Source: a virus. Taken from it: a DNA stretch of 21,351 nt. The notes below the pieces were generated by a model, which had not been told where the DNA came from, did no database searches, and saw only the letters and a list, made by a program, of their open reading frames with translations. The stretch is from positions 1 through 21,351 of the IMG/VR virus record IMGVR_UViG_3300011113_000446; one strand, written 5' to 3'. Below are positions 8,352 to 15,659 of this stretch, one piece after another (position 1 is the first letter of the stretch; each line of letters begins with the position of its first letter). Made by a program: the position numbers and the translations under genes.

Positions 8352-10274
8352 ATGTCACTACCAACTCCATATCAGAGTTTTATTCACGCTTCCCGTTACG
8401 CTCGTTGGATCGATGAGGAAACACGAAGAGAGTCATGGAACGAAACCGTTACTCGTTACTTTGACTTCTTTGAAAAGCATCTTAAAGAAAATTGCAATTA
8501 CAAGATGCCCAAGGATCTACGCAAGGAGCTTGAAACAGCTGTTCTGAACTTGGAAGTGATGCCGTCTATGCGCTGCCTCATGACCGCAGGCGAGGCATTG
8601 GAGCGCGACCATGTAGCAGGGTATAACTGCTCTTATGTTTCTACGAGCAAGGTTCGCTCGTTTGATGAGATTCTATACATCTTAATGTGCGGTACAGGTG
8701 TTGGATTCTCCGTCGAAAGGGATTTCGTTGAAAAACTTCCTACTATTGCTGAAGAATTTACCGACAGTGATTCGCTCATTGTTGTGGAGGACTCTAAGAT
8801 TGGCTGGGCCAAGGCTTACAAAGAACTCTTCTCGCTACTTATTGGTGGTCAGATACCGCGATGGGACATTTCGAAAATTCGCCCTGCGGGAGCGAGACTT
8901 AAAACATTCGGTGGACGAGCATCGGGACCTGAACCTCTGGAAGACCTTTTCCGATTTACCGTTGAAACCTTCCGTAAGGCAGCGGGTCGTAAACTCACGA
9001 CTGTCGAATGTCACGATATCGTATGTAAAATTGCTGAAATCGTAGTTGTCGGTGGCGTTCGTCGTTCTGCTCTTATCTCTCTATCGTCACTTGACGATGA
9101 CCGCATGCGTAATGCAAAGAGCGGTGCATGGTGGGAGAACAATGGTCAACGCGCACTAGCAAACAACTCTGCTTCATACAAGAGCAAGCCAGACATGGAA
9201 ACCTTCATGGACGAATGGGTTGCACTTGTCAAGAGCAAGAGCGGTGAGCGCGGTATCTTCAATCGTCAGGCTGCAAAGAATCAAATCAAGCGTCTTGGTG
9301 ATCGTCGCAATCCAAACTATGACTTCGGAACCAATCCTTGCTCAGAAATTATTTTGCGTGATCGTGAGTTCTGCAATCTATCTGAAGTTGTGATTCGTGC
9401 TGACGATACTCCAGATACTCTTGCTCGTAAGGTTCGTCTTGCTACCATTCTTGGCACATTCCAGTCAACTCTTACAAACTTCCGTTACCTTTCAAGTGAC
9501 TGGAAGAAGAACTGCGAAGAAGAGCGTCTGCTTGGGGTGTCTCTGACTGGTATCATGGATAACGAGATCACTAATGGCCGTGCTGGTGATCTACCCGATC
9601 TACTTGAGCATCTACGCCATGTCGCGGTGGATACCAACAAGGAGTATGCTCATAAGCTAAAGATCAATGAGTCTGCTGCAATCACTTGCGTCAAGCCAAG
9701 TGGCACTGTTAGCCAGCTTGTTGATGCTGCTTCAGGGATTCATGCTCGTCACGCTAATTATTATATTCGTCGCGTTCGCGCTGACCGCAAGGATCCAATC
9801 TGCCAGTTTATGATTGACAAGGGATTCCCTGCCGAGCCATGCGTCATGAAGCCAAACCACACTATGGTCTTCTCGTTCCCCATGAAGGCTCCGGAGCATT
9901 GCATTACTCGTAATGACATGACTGCTCTTGAACAATTGAAACTCTGGCTCACCTATCAGCAGTACTGGTGCGAACACAAGCCAAGCGTTACCATCACTGT
10001 TCGTGACGAGGAGTGGATGGAAGTTGGAGCCTGGGTCTATAGCCACTTTGACGAGATCAGCGGTATTTCGTTTCTTCCGCACTCAGATCATACCTACCGT
10101 CAGGCTCCATACGAAGACTGCACCAGAGAACAGTACGAAGCCATGCTTGCCAAGCTTCCAAAGGATGTTGATTGGAGTGAATTGTCCAAGTATGAGAAGG
10201 AAGACAACACCACAGGAACCCAGACTTTCAGCTGCACGGCTGGGTCATGTGAGTTAGTTGACTTGACTAAATAA
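8352..10274 (+). CDS. nrdJ: Adenosylcobalamin-dependent ribonucleoside-triphosphate reductase (class II)
   Basis: NrdJ reduces ribonucleotides to deoxyribonucleotides using vitamin B12 coenzyme, with no need for oxygen or a second subunit. The 640 residues match the monomeric Lactobacillus leichmannii type. C93 (NCSYV) and C341 (FCNLSE) are the redox pair. N328-PC330-S-E332 carries the thiyl-radical cysteine and its partners, 11 residues before C341 as in the family. The C-terminal shuttle pair C628-x4-C633 is intact. No intein or insertion breaks it. ATG 8352 has AAAGGA seven bases upstream; an in-frame TTG at 8301 overlaps the promoter and is unlikely. The enzyme implies that the host makes or imports cobalamin. 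Confidence 0.95.
   Translation: MSLPTPYQSFIHASRYARWIDEETRRESWNETVTRYFDFFEKHLKENCNYKMPKDLRKELETAVLNLEVMPSMRCLMTAGEALERDHVAGYNCSYVSTSKVRSFDEILYILMCGTGVGFSVERDFVEKLPTIAEEFTDSDSLIVVEDSKIGWAKAYKELFSLLIGGQIPRWDISKIRPAGARLKTFGGRASGPEPLEDLFRFTVETFRKAAGRKLTTVECHDIVCKIAEIVVVGGVRRSALISLSSLDDDRMRNAKSGAWWENNGQRALANNSASYKSKPDMETFMDEWVALVKSKSGERGIFNRQAAKNQIKRLGDRRNPNYDFGTNPCSEIILRDREFCNLSEVVIRADDTPDTLARKVRLATILGTFQSTLTNFRYLSSDWKKNCEEERLLGVSLTGIMDNEITNGRAGDLPDLLEHLRHVAVDTNKEYAHKLKINESAAITCVKPSGTVSQLVDAASGIHARHANYYIRRVRADRKDPICQFMIDKGFPAEPCVMKPNHTMVFSFPMKAPEHCITRNDMTALEQLKLWLTYQQYWCEHKPSVTITVRDEEWMEVGAWVYSHFDEISGISFLPHSDHTYRQAPYEDCTREQYEAMLAKLPKDVDWSELSKYEKEDNTTGTQTFSCTAGSCELVDLTK
10263..10273 (+). repeat. 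Direct repeat flanking nrdJ
   Basis: TTGACTAAATA here, at the end of nrdJ, exactly repeats 8301-8311 just before nrdJ. The first copy contains a promoter -35 box. The second has no good -10 at normal spacing. The pair brackets the nrdJ cistron. Chance cannot be excluded for an 11-base AT-rich word. Confidence 0.4.
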
Positions 10275-10277
10275 TAT

Positions 10278-10838
10278 GTGATATTAGCTGGAATTGATTA
10301 CTCTTTAACTTCCCCATGCATTTGCGTCTTTAATGGCCATCTGCATGGGGAGTTTTCTTATAAAAATTGTTCGTTTTATTTCTTAACCGATGTTAAGAAA
10401 AATGCAACATTGTTTAATAATAATATTCGCGGAGAATTATTTCCAGAATATAATGCTGAATGTGGAAGATACGATAGCATCTCAGACTGGGCTTTAGATT
10501 TATTAATTGGATCTACACTTGTTGCTCTTGAGGATTATGCATATGCAGCAAAAGGTAGAGTGTTTCACATAGCCGAAAATACAGGAATACTAAAATATAA
10601 ATTATGGCAAAATTCTATTCCTCTTGATGTAGTTCAGCCTTCAAGAGTAAAAAAATTTGCAAGTGGAAAAGGAAATGCAAATAAACAAGAAATGTTTGAA
10701 GCATTTGTCAAAGAAACAGGGATAGATCTTAGAATTCATTTTGATTCTATTGACAGAGAAATTAAAAGCCCAATATCAGATGTTGTTGATGCTTATTACA
10801 TCTGCAAATATAATTACAAAGAATTAAATTTAATCTGA
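10278..10838 (+). CDS. RuvC-like Holliday junction resolvase / RNase H-fold nuclease
   Basis: The 186-residue protein has the four acidic positions of a RuvC-type nuclease: GID7YSLTSP in the first strand, VALE85DYAY, and D168/D171 in the last helix (SPISDVVDAYYIC). A basic segment (VQPSRVKKFASGKGNANK, 119-136) could bind DNA. RuvC-like resolvases occur in T4-like marine phages, where they may replace endonuclease VII (gp49) in resolving branched DNA before packaging; that role is inferred. The start is GTG 10278, needed to keep D7, with no Shine-Dalgarno visible. A hairpin covers codons about 11-26. Codon use is clearly more AT-rich than nrdJ. It is the last plus-strand gene, and its end overlaps the convergent gene by 9 bases. 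Confidence 0.8.
   Translation: MILAGIDYSLTSPCICVFNGHLHGEFSYKNCSFYFLTDVKKNATLFNNNIRGELFPEYNAECGRYDSISDWALDLLIGSTLVALEDYAYAAKGRVFHIAENTGILKYKLWQNSIPLDVVQPSRVKKFASGKGNANKQEMFEAFVKETGIDLRIHFDSIDREIKSPISDVVDAYYICKYNYKELNLI
10307..10354 (+). promoter_or_regulatory. Hairpin in the 5' coding part of the ruvC-like gene
   Basis: CCCCATGCA (10312-10320) pairs with TGCATGGGG (10342-10350). AACT (10307-10310) pairs with AGTT (10351-10354) beyond a single bulged T, around a 21-base loop. TTTTCTTA follows at the right arm. It lies 33 bases after the nrdJ stop and could limit read-through from nrdJ or lower translation of the GTG-started nuclease. The function is inference. Confidence 0.45.
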
Positions 10839-13800
10839 TTCGTCCGGGATATTTTCTTCTTCTGGAATATTTTCTTCATCTGTGACGATGGGCAAATTGT
10901 TTTCTAATCTTTGTCTTGCCTGCCATCGTCTAATAAACATAAACGCATCTGCTAAACGATTCGGATCGTCATATCGGAGCCAATCTAAATACGCACTTAT
11001 TGCATTTTGAATTTCTTTATCCGCAGATTGTATATCAAAATTATATTTTGCTAACCATGCCCATAATAGTTCTTGTTCTTGTGCTGTCATATAATCACTA
11101 TAATCTATATCTGGATTATCTCTCATTATACTAATATCTCTATCAAAATTTCTAATGTATCTTTGCATTTCAGGATTATTCATAACTTCTGGAGAAGGTG
11201 TATAATCATCAGAACTTTCTTTTAATATACCAGCTTTTCTCTTTGTTTCATCATCTACTTCATATCCTGCTTCTTGTGCTTGACGAACAGCATCTAAAGC
11301 AGCTGCTTTAGCTTCAATTTCTTCTTTTCTCTTTTCTCTTTCCGTATCGGCAGCAACTTGTTCTGGAGTTCTAGCCTTCATTTTCTTCTTGGCTTCTTCA
11401 GCTGCTTCAAAATCTAGCTGCTGAACAGTCTTAGCTCCAGGACCTAGTTGTTTTTCTCTTGCTTCGATTGATTTCTGTCGCATTGATTCTGGAGTTTCTT
11501 TTCCGAAAAGAAGTTCAGAAGTCTTATCAATACCAGATATGATACCTCTAGCAGCATTTCCATAAGTAGCATCATATGCTCTTGACATAACTCCTGGTTT
11601 ATTTTCTTCTTTTTGCTTTTCTAAAGCATCAATACGCTTTCTGATTTCGTCTTTTTCTGCTTGACCACCACTAGCATTTTGGAGAACATCCTTTTGAATT
11701 CTAAGTTCTCTTTCTGTTGCTTCATAATCATCAAGACCAGACTGGAGATATCTTCCTGCTGCTGCACCAGCTGCCAACCCACCAGCTGCTACTGCTAAAG
11801 GAGCTGCGGCTACTGCTGCTGCTCCTGCTGCGGTTCCAGCTGCGGCAAGACCACCACCAGCTAATGCAGTACCAGCAGCGGATATTGCGGCAGGAACAGC
11901 AAGACCAGCACCTACTGTTGTTGCAACATTAAGAGCTTCTGTTCCGGTTCCTTGATATTTTGTTCCTTTGGAAAATTCATCAAAAGCTGTAAATGCAGTT
12001 CCAGCTACACCAAGTAGTTTACCACCAAGCTTTCCTGTCTTTGCTGCTTCGGCGGCTTTAGTGAATTTAGTTCCTTCTTTACCAACACTAACAGCTTTTT
12101 GAGTTAATCTTTGTGCTGCTCTGTCGATCTTAGCATCAGAAACTCCTGCTAATTTACCGCCATATTTGGCTTCTCTACCAAAAATCTTTACTGCTTTTCC
12201 AATTTTTTCTCCGCGATCTATTGTTTTTGCTAATGCTGATCCTAATGCAGGATTTTTGTCTGCAAGCATTGCGGATTTCAATACGGCAGATTTTACTGCA
12301 CTTTTTCCAACATCAACGCTCTTTGCTGTTAGTTTATCCAATCCTGTTTTTACTGTAGAACCAAATAATTTACCGCCTTGCTTTATTGCTTTTCCGGTTC
12401 TTAGAGCATCGATTTTTACAGCATTTCCAGCAGTTCTAAGTGTTTGATTCTGTGCTGCTTTTTCAAGAGCAGACTTTCCAAGACTAGTAACGACTCTTTG
12501 TGTTACTTCTCCTGCTTTTTCTCCAGCAGCTCCACCGACAATACCGCTAGAAAATTCGATGGCTCCTCTTCCTAGTTCGTTTTGAATTCCTAATCTATCG
12601 GCAATTGCGGTTCCAATTTGTTCTCCAACATCGAAACCAGCAGCACCGCCTACTATTCTACCACCAAGACCTGGTTTTAATAAAGTAGTTCTTGGTTGAA
12701 ACACAGCTTGACCAGCAGTAAATGCTAGTTCGTCAACTACAGATCCACCCCTGAGTACATCTACTCCACCAACAGATATTTTGTACTTATCTAATTCGTC
12801 GTAAAATTCTTGTGGAATAATTGTTCTTGCTCCTGCTACGCCAACGCCTCCACTTATAAATGAAGCTAAAGATCTTCCAAACTTTTTTTCTCCTTGAACA
12901 GCTCTAGATCTTCTTGCTGCTCTTGAAGCTGCTTCTTGTTCTGCTTCTGATGCAGCTTGGGTGGCCGCAGCTCTTTCTGGATCAAATGTGCTAGATGCTC
13001 TTCTGGTTGGAGCATCTGTATCAGGGGCAAGATCAATAGGTCCAGTTTCTCTTGGAGGTGCAGCTCTCTCTGGAGCAAGTTCTACTGGTCTTGCTGGATC
13101 GCTTATTCTACTTCCAGTTCTTACTTCTAGTTCTCCAGGTGCTTCTAAAGGAATAGATCTTCCTCCAGATCTAGAAACAGTAGGTCCAGTAGCTACTCTT
13201 CTAGATCTAGTTGATCCTTCTGGTGCTAAAGGAATAGCATCACTAGTAGTTGCAGGAATTGTATTTGTTGCTGGAATTGGTACAGTTCTGCTAGTTCCTT
13301 CTGGAGCCAGTCTTAATCTACGAGGTGGTTTAGCATCTGTGGTTGTAGCTGGAGCTTTCTTCGCTGTCTTTTTAGTTGCAGCTGGAGTTGTAGTTGGAGC
13401 TTTCTTTCCTGTTTTTTTAGCTGTCTTTTTAGTTGCAGCTGGGGTTGTAGCTGGAGTAGCAGCTGGTGCTGATGTTGCAGCTGGTGCTGGTTTTGCAGCT
13501 GGTGCAGTTGGTGCTGAAGATTTTTTTGCTGTCTTTTTAGTTGCAGCTGGGGTTGTAGCTGGAGTAGCAGCTGGTGCTGATGTTGCAGCTGGTGCTGGTG
13601 TTGCAGCTGGTGCAGTTGGTGCTGAAGATTTTTTTGCTGTCTTTTTAGTTGCAGCTGGGGTTGTAGCTGGAGTAGCAGCTGGTGCTGATGTTGCAGCTGG
13701 TGCTGGTTTTGCAGCTGGTGCAGTTGGTGCTGAAGATTTTTTTGCTGTCTTTTTTCTAGCAGCATCATTTCTTCTAAGTCTTTCGGCAAAATCGGATGCG

Positions 13801-13895
13801 TCCCATTTACTCGTATCGGGATTTTCATCCATTAAATTTGCTGGAAAACCATCTTTTCTTTTAGCTTCAATTAAGTACTTATAGAGATAATTCAT
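10830..13895 (-). CDS. Large repeat-containing late protein, candidate internal/ejected virion protein
   Basis: I do not recognise this 1021-residue protein as a named family. The N-terminus MNYLYKYLIE/A resembles the T4 capsid-targeting peptide MKTYQEFIAE/A. Residues 52-159 are three nearly identical 36-residue repeats rich in Lys, Ala, Pro and Thr (KKTAKKSSAPTAP...), like histone H1-type tails. A Pro/Arg-rich low-complexity region follows to about 300. Next comes a Gly/Ala-rich, mostly helical body with lysines, including a very hydrophobic Ala/Gly stretch at about 655-718 that could insert in membranes. The C-terminal third is charged coiled coil with an acidic tail (EENIPEEENIPDESD). The start overlaps the lipoprotein gene in ATGA, third in a late operon. 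A DNA-bound internal protein ejected with the genome is an inference; a structural or tail-lumen protein is an alternative. Confidence 0.85.
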   Translation of the reverse strand: MNYLYKYLIEAKRKDGFPANLMDENPDTSKWDASDFAERLRRNDAARKKTAKKSSAPTAPAAKPAPAATSAPAATPATTPAATKKTAKKSSAPTAPAATPAPAATSAPAATPATTPAATKKTAKKSSAPTAPAAKPAPAATSAPAATPATTPAATKKTAKKTGKKAPTTTPAATKKTAKKAPATTTDAKPPRRLRLAPEGTSRTVPIPATNTIPATTSDAIPLAPEGSTRSRRVATGPTVSRSGGRSIPLEAPGELEVRTGSRISDPARPVELAPERAAPPRETGPIDLAPDTDAPTRRASSTFDPERAAATQAASEAEQEAASRAARRSRAVQGEKKFGRSLASFISGGVGVAGARTIIPQEFYDELDKYKISVGGVDVLRGGSVVDELAFTAGQAVFQPRTTLLKPGLGGRIVGGAAGFDVGEQIGTAIADRLGIQNELGRGAIEFSSGIVGGAAGEKAGEVTQRVVTSLGKSALEKAAQNQTLRTAGNAVKIDALRTGKAIKQGGKLFGSTVKTGLDKLTAKSVDVGKSAVKSAVLKSAMLADKNPALGSALAKTIDRGEKIGKAVKIFGREAKYGGKLAGVSDAKIDRAAQRLTQKAVSVGKEGTKFTKAAEAAKTGKLGGKLLGVAGTAFTAFDEFSKGTKYQGTGTEALNVATTVGAGLAVPAAISAAGTALAGGGLAAAGTAAGAAAVAAAPLAVAAGGLAAGAAAGRYLQSGLDDYEATERELRIQKDVLQNASGGQAEKDEIRKRIDALEKQKEENKPGVMSRAYDATYGNAARGIISGIDKTSELLFGKETPESMRQKSIEAREKQLGPGAKTVQQLDFEAAEEAKKKMKARTPEQVAADTEREKRKEEIEAKAAALDAVRQAQEAGYEVDDETKRKAGILKESSDDYTPSPEVMNNPEMQRYIRNFDRDISIMRDNPDIDYSDYMTAQEQELLWAWLAKYNFDIQSADKEIQNAISAYLDWLRYDDPNRLADAFMFIRRWQARQRLENNLPIVTDEENIPEEENIPDESD
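13420..13743 (-). repeat. Three tandem 108-bp repeats encoding a Lys/Ala/Pro-rich array
   Basis: Units at 13420-13527, 13528-13635 and 13636-13743 are in frame. The first and third are identical by eye. The middle one differs by one base (T to G), changing a Lys to Thr. A partial unit follows to about 13754. Degenerate copies of the KKTAKK segment lie on the other side, down to about 13360. Near identity at the DNA level points to recent expansion. Confidence 0.95.
13866..13895 (-). other. Capsid-targeting-like leader (residues 1-10)
   Basis: MNYLYKYLIE followed by Ala matches the form of the T4 internal-protein leader, which is ten residues long and ends I-A-E before cleavage by the gp21 prohead protease. 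The T4 protease consensus is (Leu/Ile)-x-Glu; here it is L8-I9-E10. No prohead protease gene lies in this window, so cleavage is predicted only. Confidence 0.5.
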
Positions 13896-14140
13896 TCTCT
13901 TTCTCTCTTCTTACCGAAAAACTCTTTCCAGCCCCAGGCAACAACAAGGAATAGAACGGGTAGATACCAGATTACCCAGCCATAATCATCCTTTACCATC
14001 TTGTTGTTTTCGATCTGGCTCTTGATATCTAGCATTATTACGCTATCGCCAGTGATGTCTGGGACTATTTCTGGTCCAGTTGAGCTGCAAGCAGCAACTG
14101 CCAATGCCACTACTAGAACTAATGCACAAAGTTTTCTCAT
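13892..14140 (-). CDS. Small lipoprotein with C-terminal membrane segment, unimolecular spanin-like
   Basis: The 82-residue protein starts with a lipoprotein signal peptide: positively charged MRK, a hydrophobic core and lipobox VAA-C18. About 36 polar residues follow (SSTGPEIVPD to VKDDYG). A hydrophobic segment, GWVIWYLPVLFLVVAWGW (about 54-71), and a basic tail (FFGKKRERE) complete it. An outer-membrane lipid anchor plus a C-terminal inner-membrane helix is the layout of unimolecular spanins such as T1 gp11, which disrupt the outer membrane at lysis. The periplasmic part is short compared with T1 gp11 (131 aa), so this is tentative. GGGAGGA supports the start. The gene overlaps both neighbours by 4 bases (ATGA) and follows a holin-like gene. 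Confidence 0.7.
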   Translation of the reverse strand: MRKLCALVLVVALAVAACSSTGPEIVPDITGDSVIMLDIKSQIENNKMVKDDYGWVIWYLPVLFLVVAWGWKEFFGKKRERE

Positions 14141-14571
14141 GACTTCCTCCCTGCTGCGGCTGTACCGAAATAGAATCCGACGATTGCAACTAGAATTTGT
14201 CTGTTCTCAGAAGTGTAAAGATATCCGTTGATCTCAACGAAATACTTCTTGGTGGTTTCTGGAATCAAACCAAAGAGAGCTTCTGGATTGCTGCTATCTA
14301 CTTCAACGAAGGTAGGAACTCCGAAGAAAGGAAGAATGAAGGGTGCAGCAATGGTTCCGAACAGAACAGTTAGAACGATTAGCTGTCGCACTCCCTTGCC
14401 GACATCTAGCGGAACTCTTTGAGCTGCCTTGTCTTGGTTCTCCGTGGTCTGCTTGTTAGCAGCAATTAGACGCTCAAAAATTTCCTTCTGGTCCTGGCTC
14501 TTCTGGGCCATGAACTTGAAGATAAACCCAGTAAGGCTTCCGCCTATTAATGAAATCAACTCAGTCGGCAT
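14137..14571 (-). CDS. Holin-like membrane protein (three-segment type)
   Basis: The 144-residue protein has three hydrophobic segments: ELISLIGGSLTGFIFKF (4-20), LIVLTVLFGTIAAPFILPFF (about 64-83) and QILVAIVGFYFGTAAA (about 125-140). A charged helix (about 23-55) lies between the first two, and the tail is short and basic. The IGG-x-LTGF start and the VAIVGFYFG end resemble the 3-TM holin family described from gene transfer agents and marine phages, as I recall it. It would form lethal inner-membrane holes at lysis. A T4-type late promoter and GGAGGT (14576-14581) lie immediately upstream, so strong late expression is expected. It heads an operon with the spanin-like lipoprotein; no endolysin gene is in the window. 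A structural membrane protein remains possible. Confidence 0.7.
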   Translation of the reverse strand: MPTELISLIGGSLTGFIFKFMAQKSQDQKEIFERLIAANKQTTENQDKAAQRVPLDVGKGVRQLIVLTVLFGTIAAPFILPFFGVPTFVEVDSSNPEALFGLIPETTKKYFVEINGYLYTSENRQILVAIVGFYFGTAAAGRKS

Positions 14572-14586
14572 AATAACCTCCAGAGT

Positions 14587-14594
14587 TATTTATA
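14587..14594 (-). promoter_or_regulatory. T4-type late promoter (TATAAATA)
   Basis: On the minus strand this reads TATAAATA, the exact T4 late promoter octamer recognised by the gp55 sigma factor. It lies 15 bases before the holin-like start, in the 32-base gap after the preceding gene, and just before GGAGGT. The transcript would carry a leader of only about ten bases. Confidence 0.75.
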
Positions 14595-14603
14595 TTTGAA
14601 CAA

Positions 14604-15659
14604 TTACCGCATAAATCGTCTATACCAACGTAAAGGATTAGTATCAAAATAATATGGTCCAGGATTTTGGGGATCGGCATCATATTCGTTTGGAATTCCA
14701 TCACCATCAATATCCTTGTCTATATCATCTGAAATGTTATCACCATCTACGTCGGCATCATATTCGTTTGGAATACCATCATTATCAGTATCTTCGTCTG
14801 GATAAAAATCTTCTTGCCAATCGGGAATTCCATCACCATCGCTGTCCATGGAAAATTCTCCCTCAAGAGCATCATCAACACCGTTTCCATTTGCGTCACC
14901 TGTAAAATCAGGAACACCATCTCCATTTGAATCTGCCATATAAGGATCCCATGGAGTAAGATCACCTATATAAGGTAACATGGTAGGATCAGGAATCAAT
15001 CTTAAAGGTTGAACGCCACTATCTGGGCCACCACCTTCCCAAGGCATCCAATCTTGAGTTACGGCACTTTCAGAAACAACACCGAGTGAACAGGCTTGTT
15101 TCTTTTTTATTTTGTGTCTTCTTAGAATTTGAATGTCATTATCTTCATCTCCACAGCATTTGCACCCAGCAGGCATACCATGTCTTCTAGGAACAACTAC
15201 GTCTTGAGGGTTTGACGAAGAAACGCCAACGCCTGCTATTCCACCACCGCCAACACTCATATCCTCAACAAGATAATCAAGTAATGAAGTTTCGTAATTT
15301 TGAAGATTGTGTAGTTCCAAAAGGTATAAAGATTCGTGTGGTAATACTCCATATTGGTACATTTCATTTAAAAATAGATCAAGAATAGCAAGATTATTAT
15401 TTAATGCAGAACGAATTCCTGGTTCTGGTACTTTAGCTAAAAGTTTTTTTAACTTGATTATAAGAACGTCAAGAGGATCTATTCTTGCTTTATCAAGAAC
15501 GTCATCAAGTTTCTTTATAAAATTTCCTTGGCTATCAATGTAGCCTTTCTTATATGCATCCATGCTAGTAAATGGAGTTGATAGCAGTGTAAGAAACTTG
15601 TAAATAGTAAAGCTTCTTACCATTAAAGACGCATTTTGGAATTTTTCATTCAGTTGCAT
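14604..15659 (-). CDS. Late phage protein with C-terminal thrombospondin-3-like calcium-binding repeats
   Basis: The 351-residue protein has two parts. Residues 1-135 are helical (FLTLLSTPFTSMDAYKKGYID, then LLDYLVEDMSVGGGG). They resemble a conserved domain I recall from proteins of marine T4-like phages, of unknown function. A linker holds a cysteine cluster C166-K-C168-C169 plus C190. Residues 243-330 contain repeated D-x-D/N-x-D-G-I/V-P motifs (DSNGDGVPD, DSDGDGIPD, DTDNDGIPN, DIDGDGIPN), typical of thrombospondin type 3 calcium-binding repeats of secreted and surface proteins. Calcium binding is therefore likely; a role in the virion surface or adsorption is inference. The start overlaps the upstream gene by 14 bases with a weak ribosome site. 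Confidence 0.85.
   Translation of the reverse strand: MQLNEKFQNASLMVRSFTIYKFLTLLSTPFTSMDAYKKGYIDSQGNFIKKLDDVLDKARIDPLDVLIIKLKKLLAKVPEPGIRSALNNNLAILDLFLNEMYQYGVLPHESLYLLELHNLQNYETSLLDYLVEDMSVGGGGIAGVGVSSSNPQDVVVPRRHGMPAGCKCCGDEDNDIQILRRHKIKKKQACSLGVVSESAVTQDWMPWEGGGPDSGVQPLRLIPDPTMLPYIGDLTPWDPYMADSNGDGVPDFTGDANGNGVDDALEGEFSMDSDGDGIPDWQEDFYPDEDTDNDGIPNEYDADVDGDNISDDIDKDIDGDGIPNEYDADPQNPGPYYFDTNPLRWYRRFMR
14670..14933 (-). repeat. Thrombospondin-3-like repeat array
   Basis: The stretch encodes residues 243-330 with at least five aspartate-rich DxDxDG-type loops. Part of it is also repeated at DNA level: the about 30-base segments starting at 14674 and 14752, 78 bases apart, differ at only a few positions, which suggests internal duplication of a 26-residue unit. 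Confidence 0.85.

Noticed and set aside
8643-8661. Small inverted repeat ACGAGC/GCTCGT in nrdJ
   Set aside because: Only six base pairs with a 7-base loop; not distinct from chance.
5207-10274. Inteins in gp41 or nrdJ, known hosts of phage inteins
   Set aside because: Both frames run through their conserved motifs without any insertion or Hint-type blocks.
13313-13828. 171-aa Gln/Leu-rich minus-strand frame
   Set aside because: It is a frame-shifted reading of the 108-bp repeats; 108 is a multiple of three, so all frames stay open.
12961-13884. 307-aa plus-strand frame rich in Ala, Gly and Val opposite the repeat region
   Set aside because: It is the mirror of the repetitive minus-strand gene, with no ribosome site, no start context and composition explained by the repeats.
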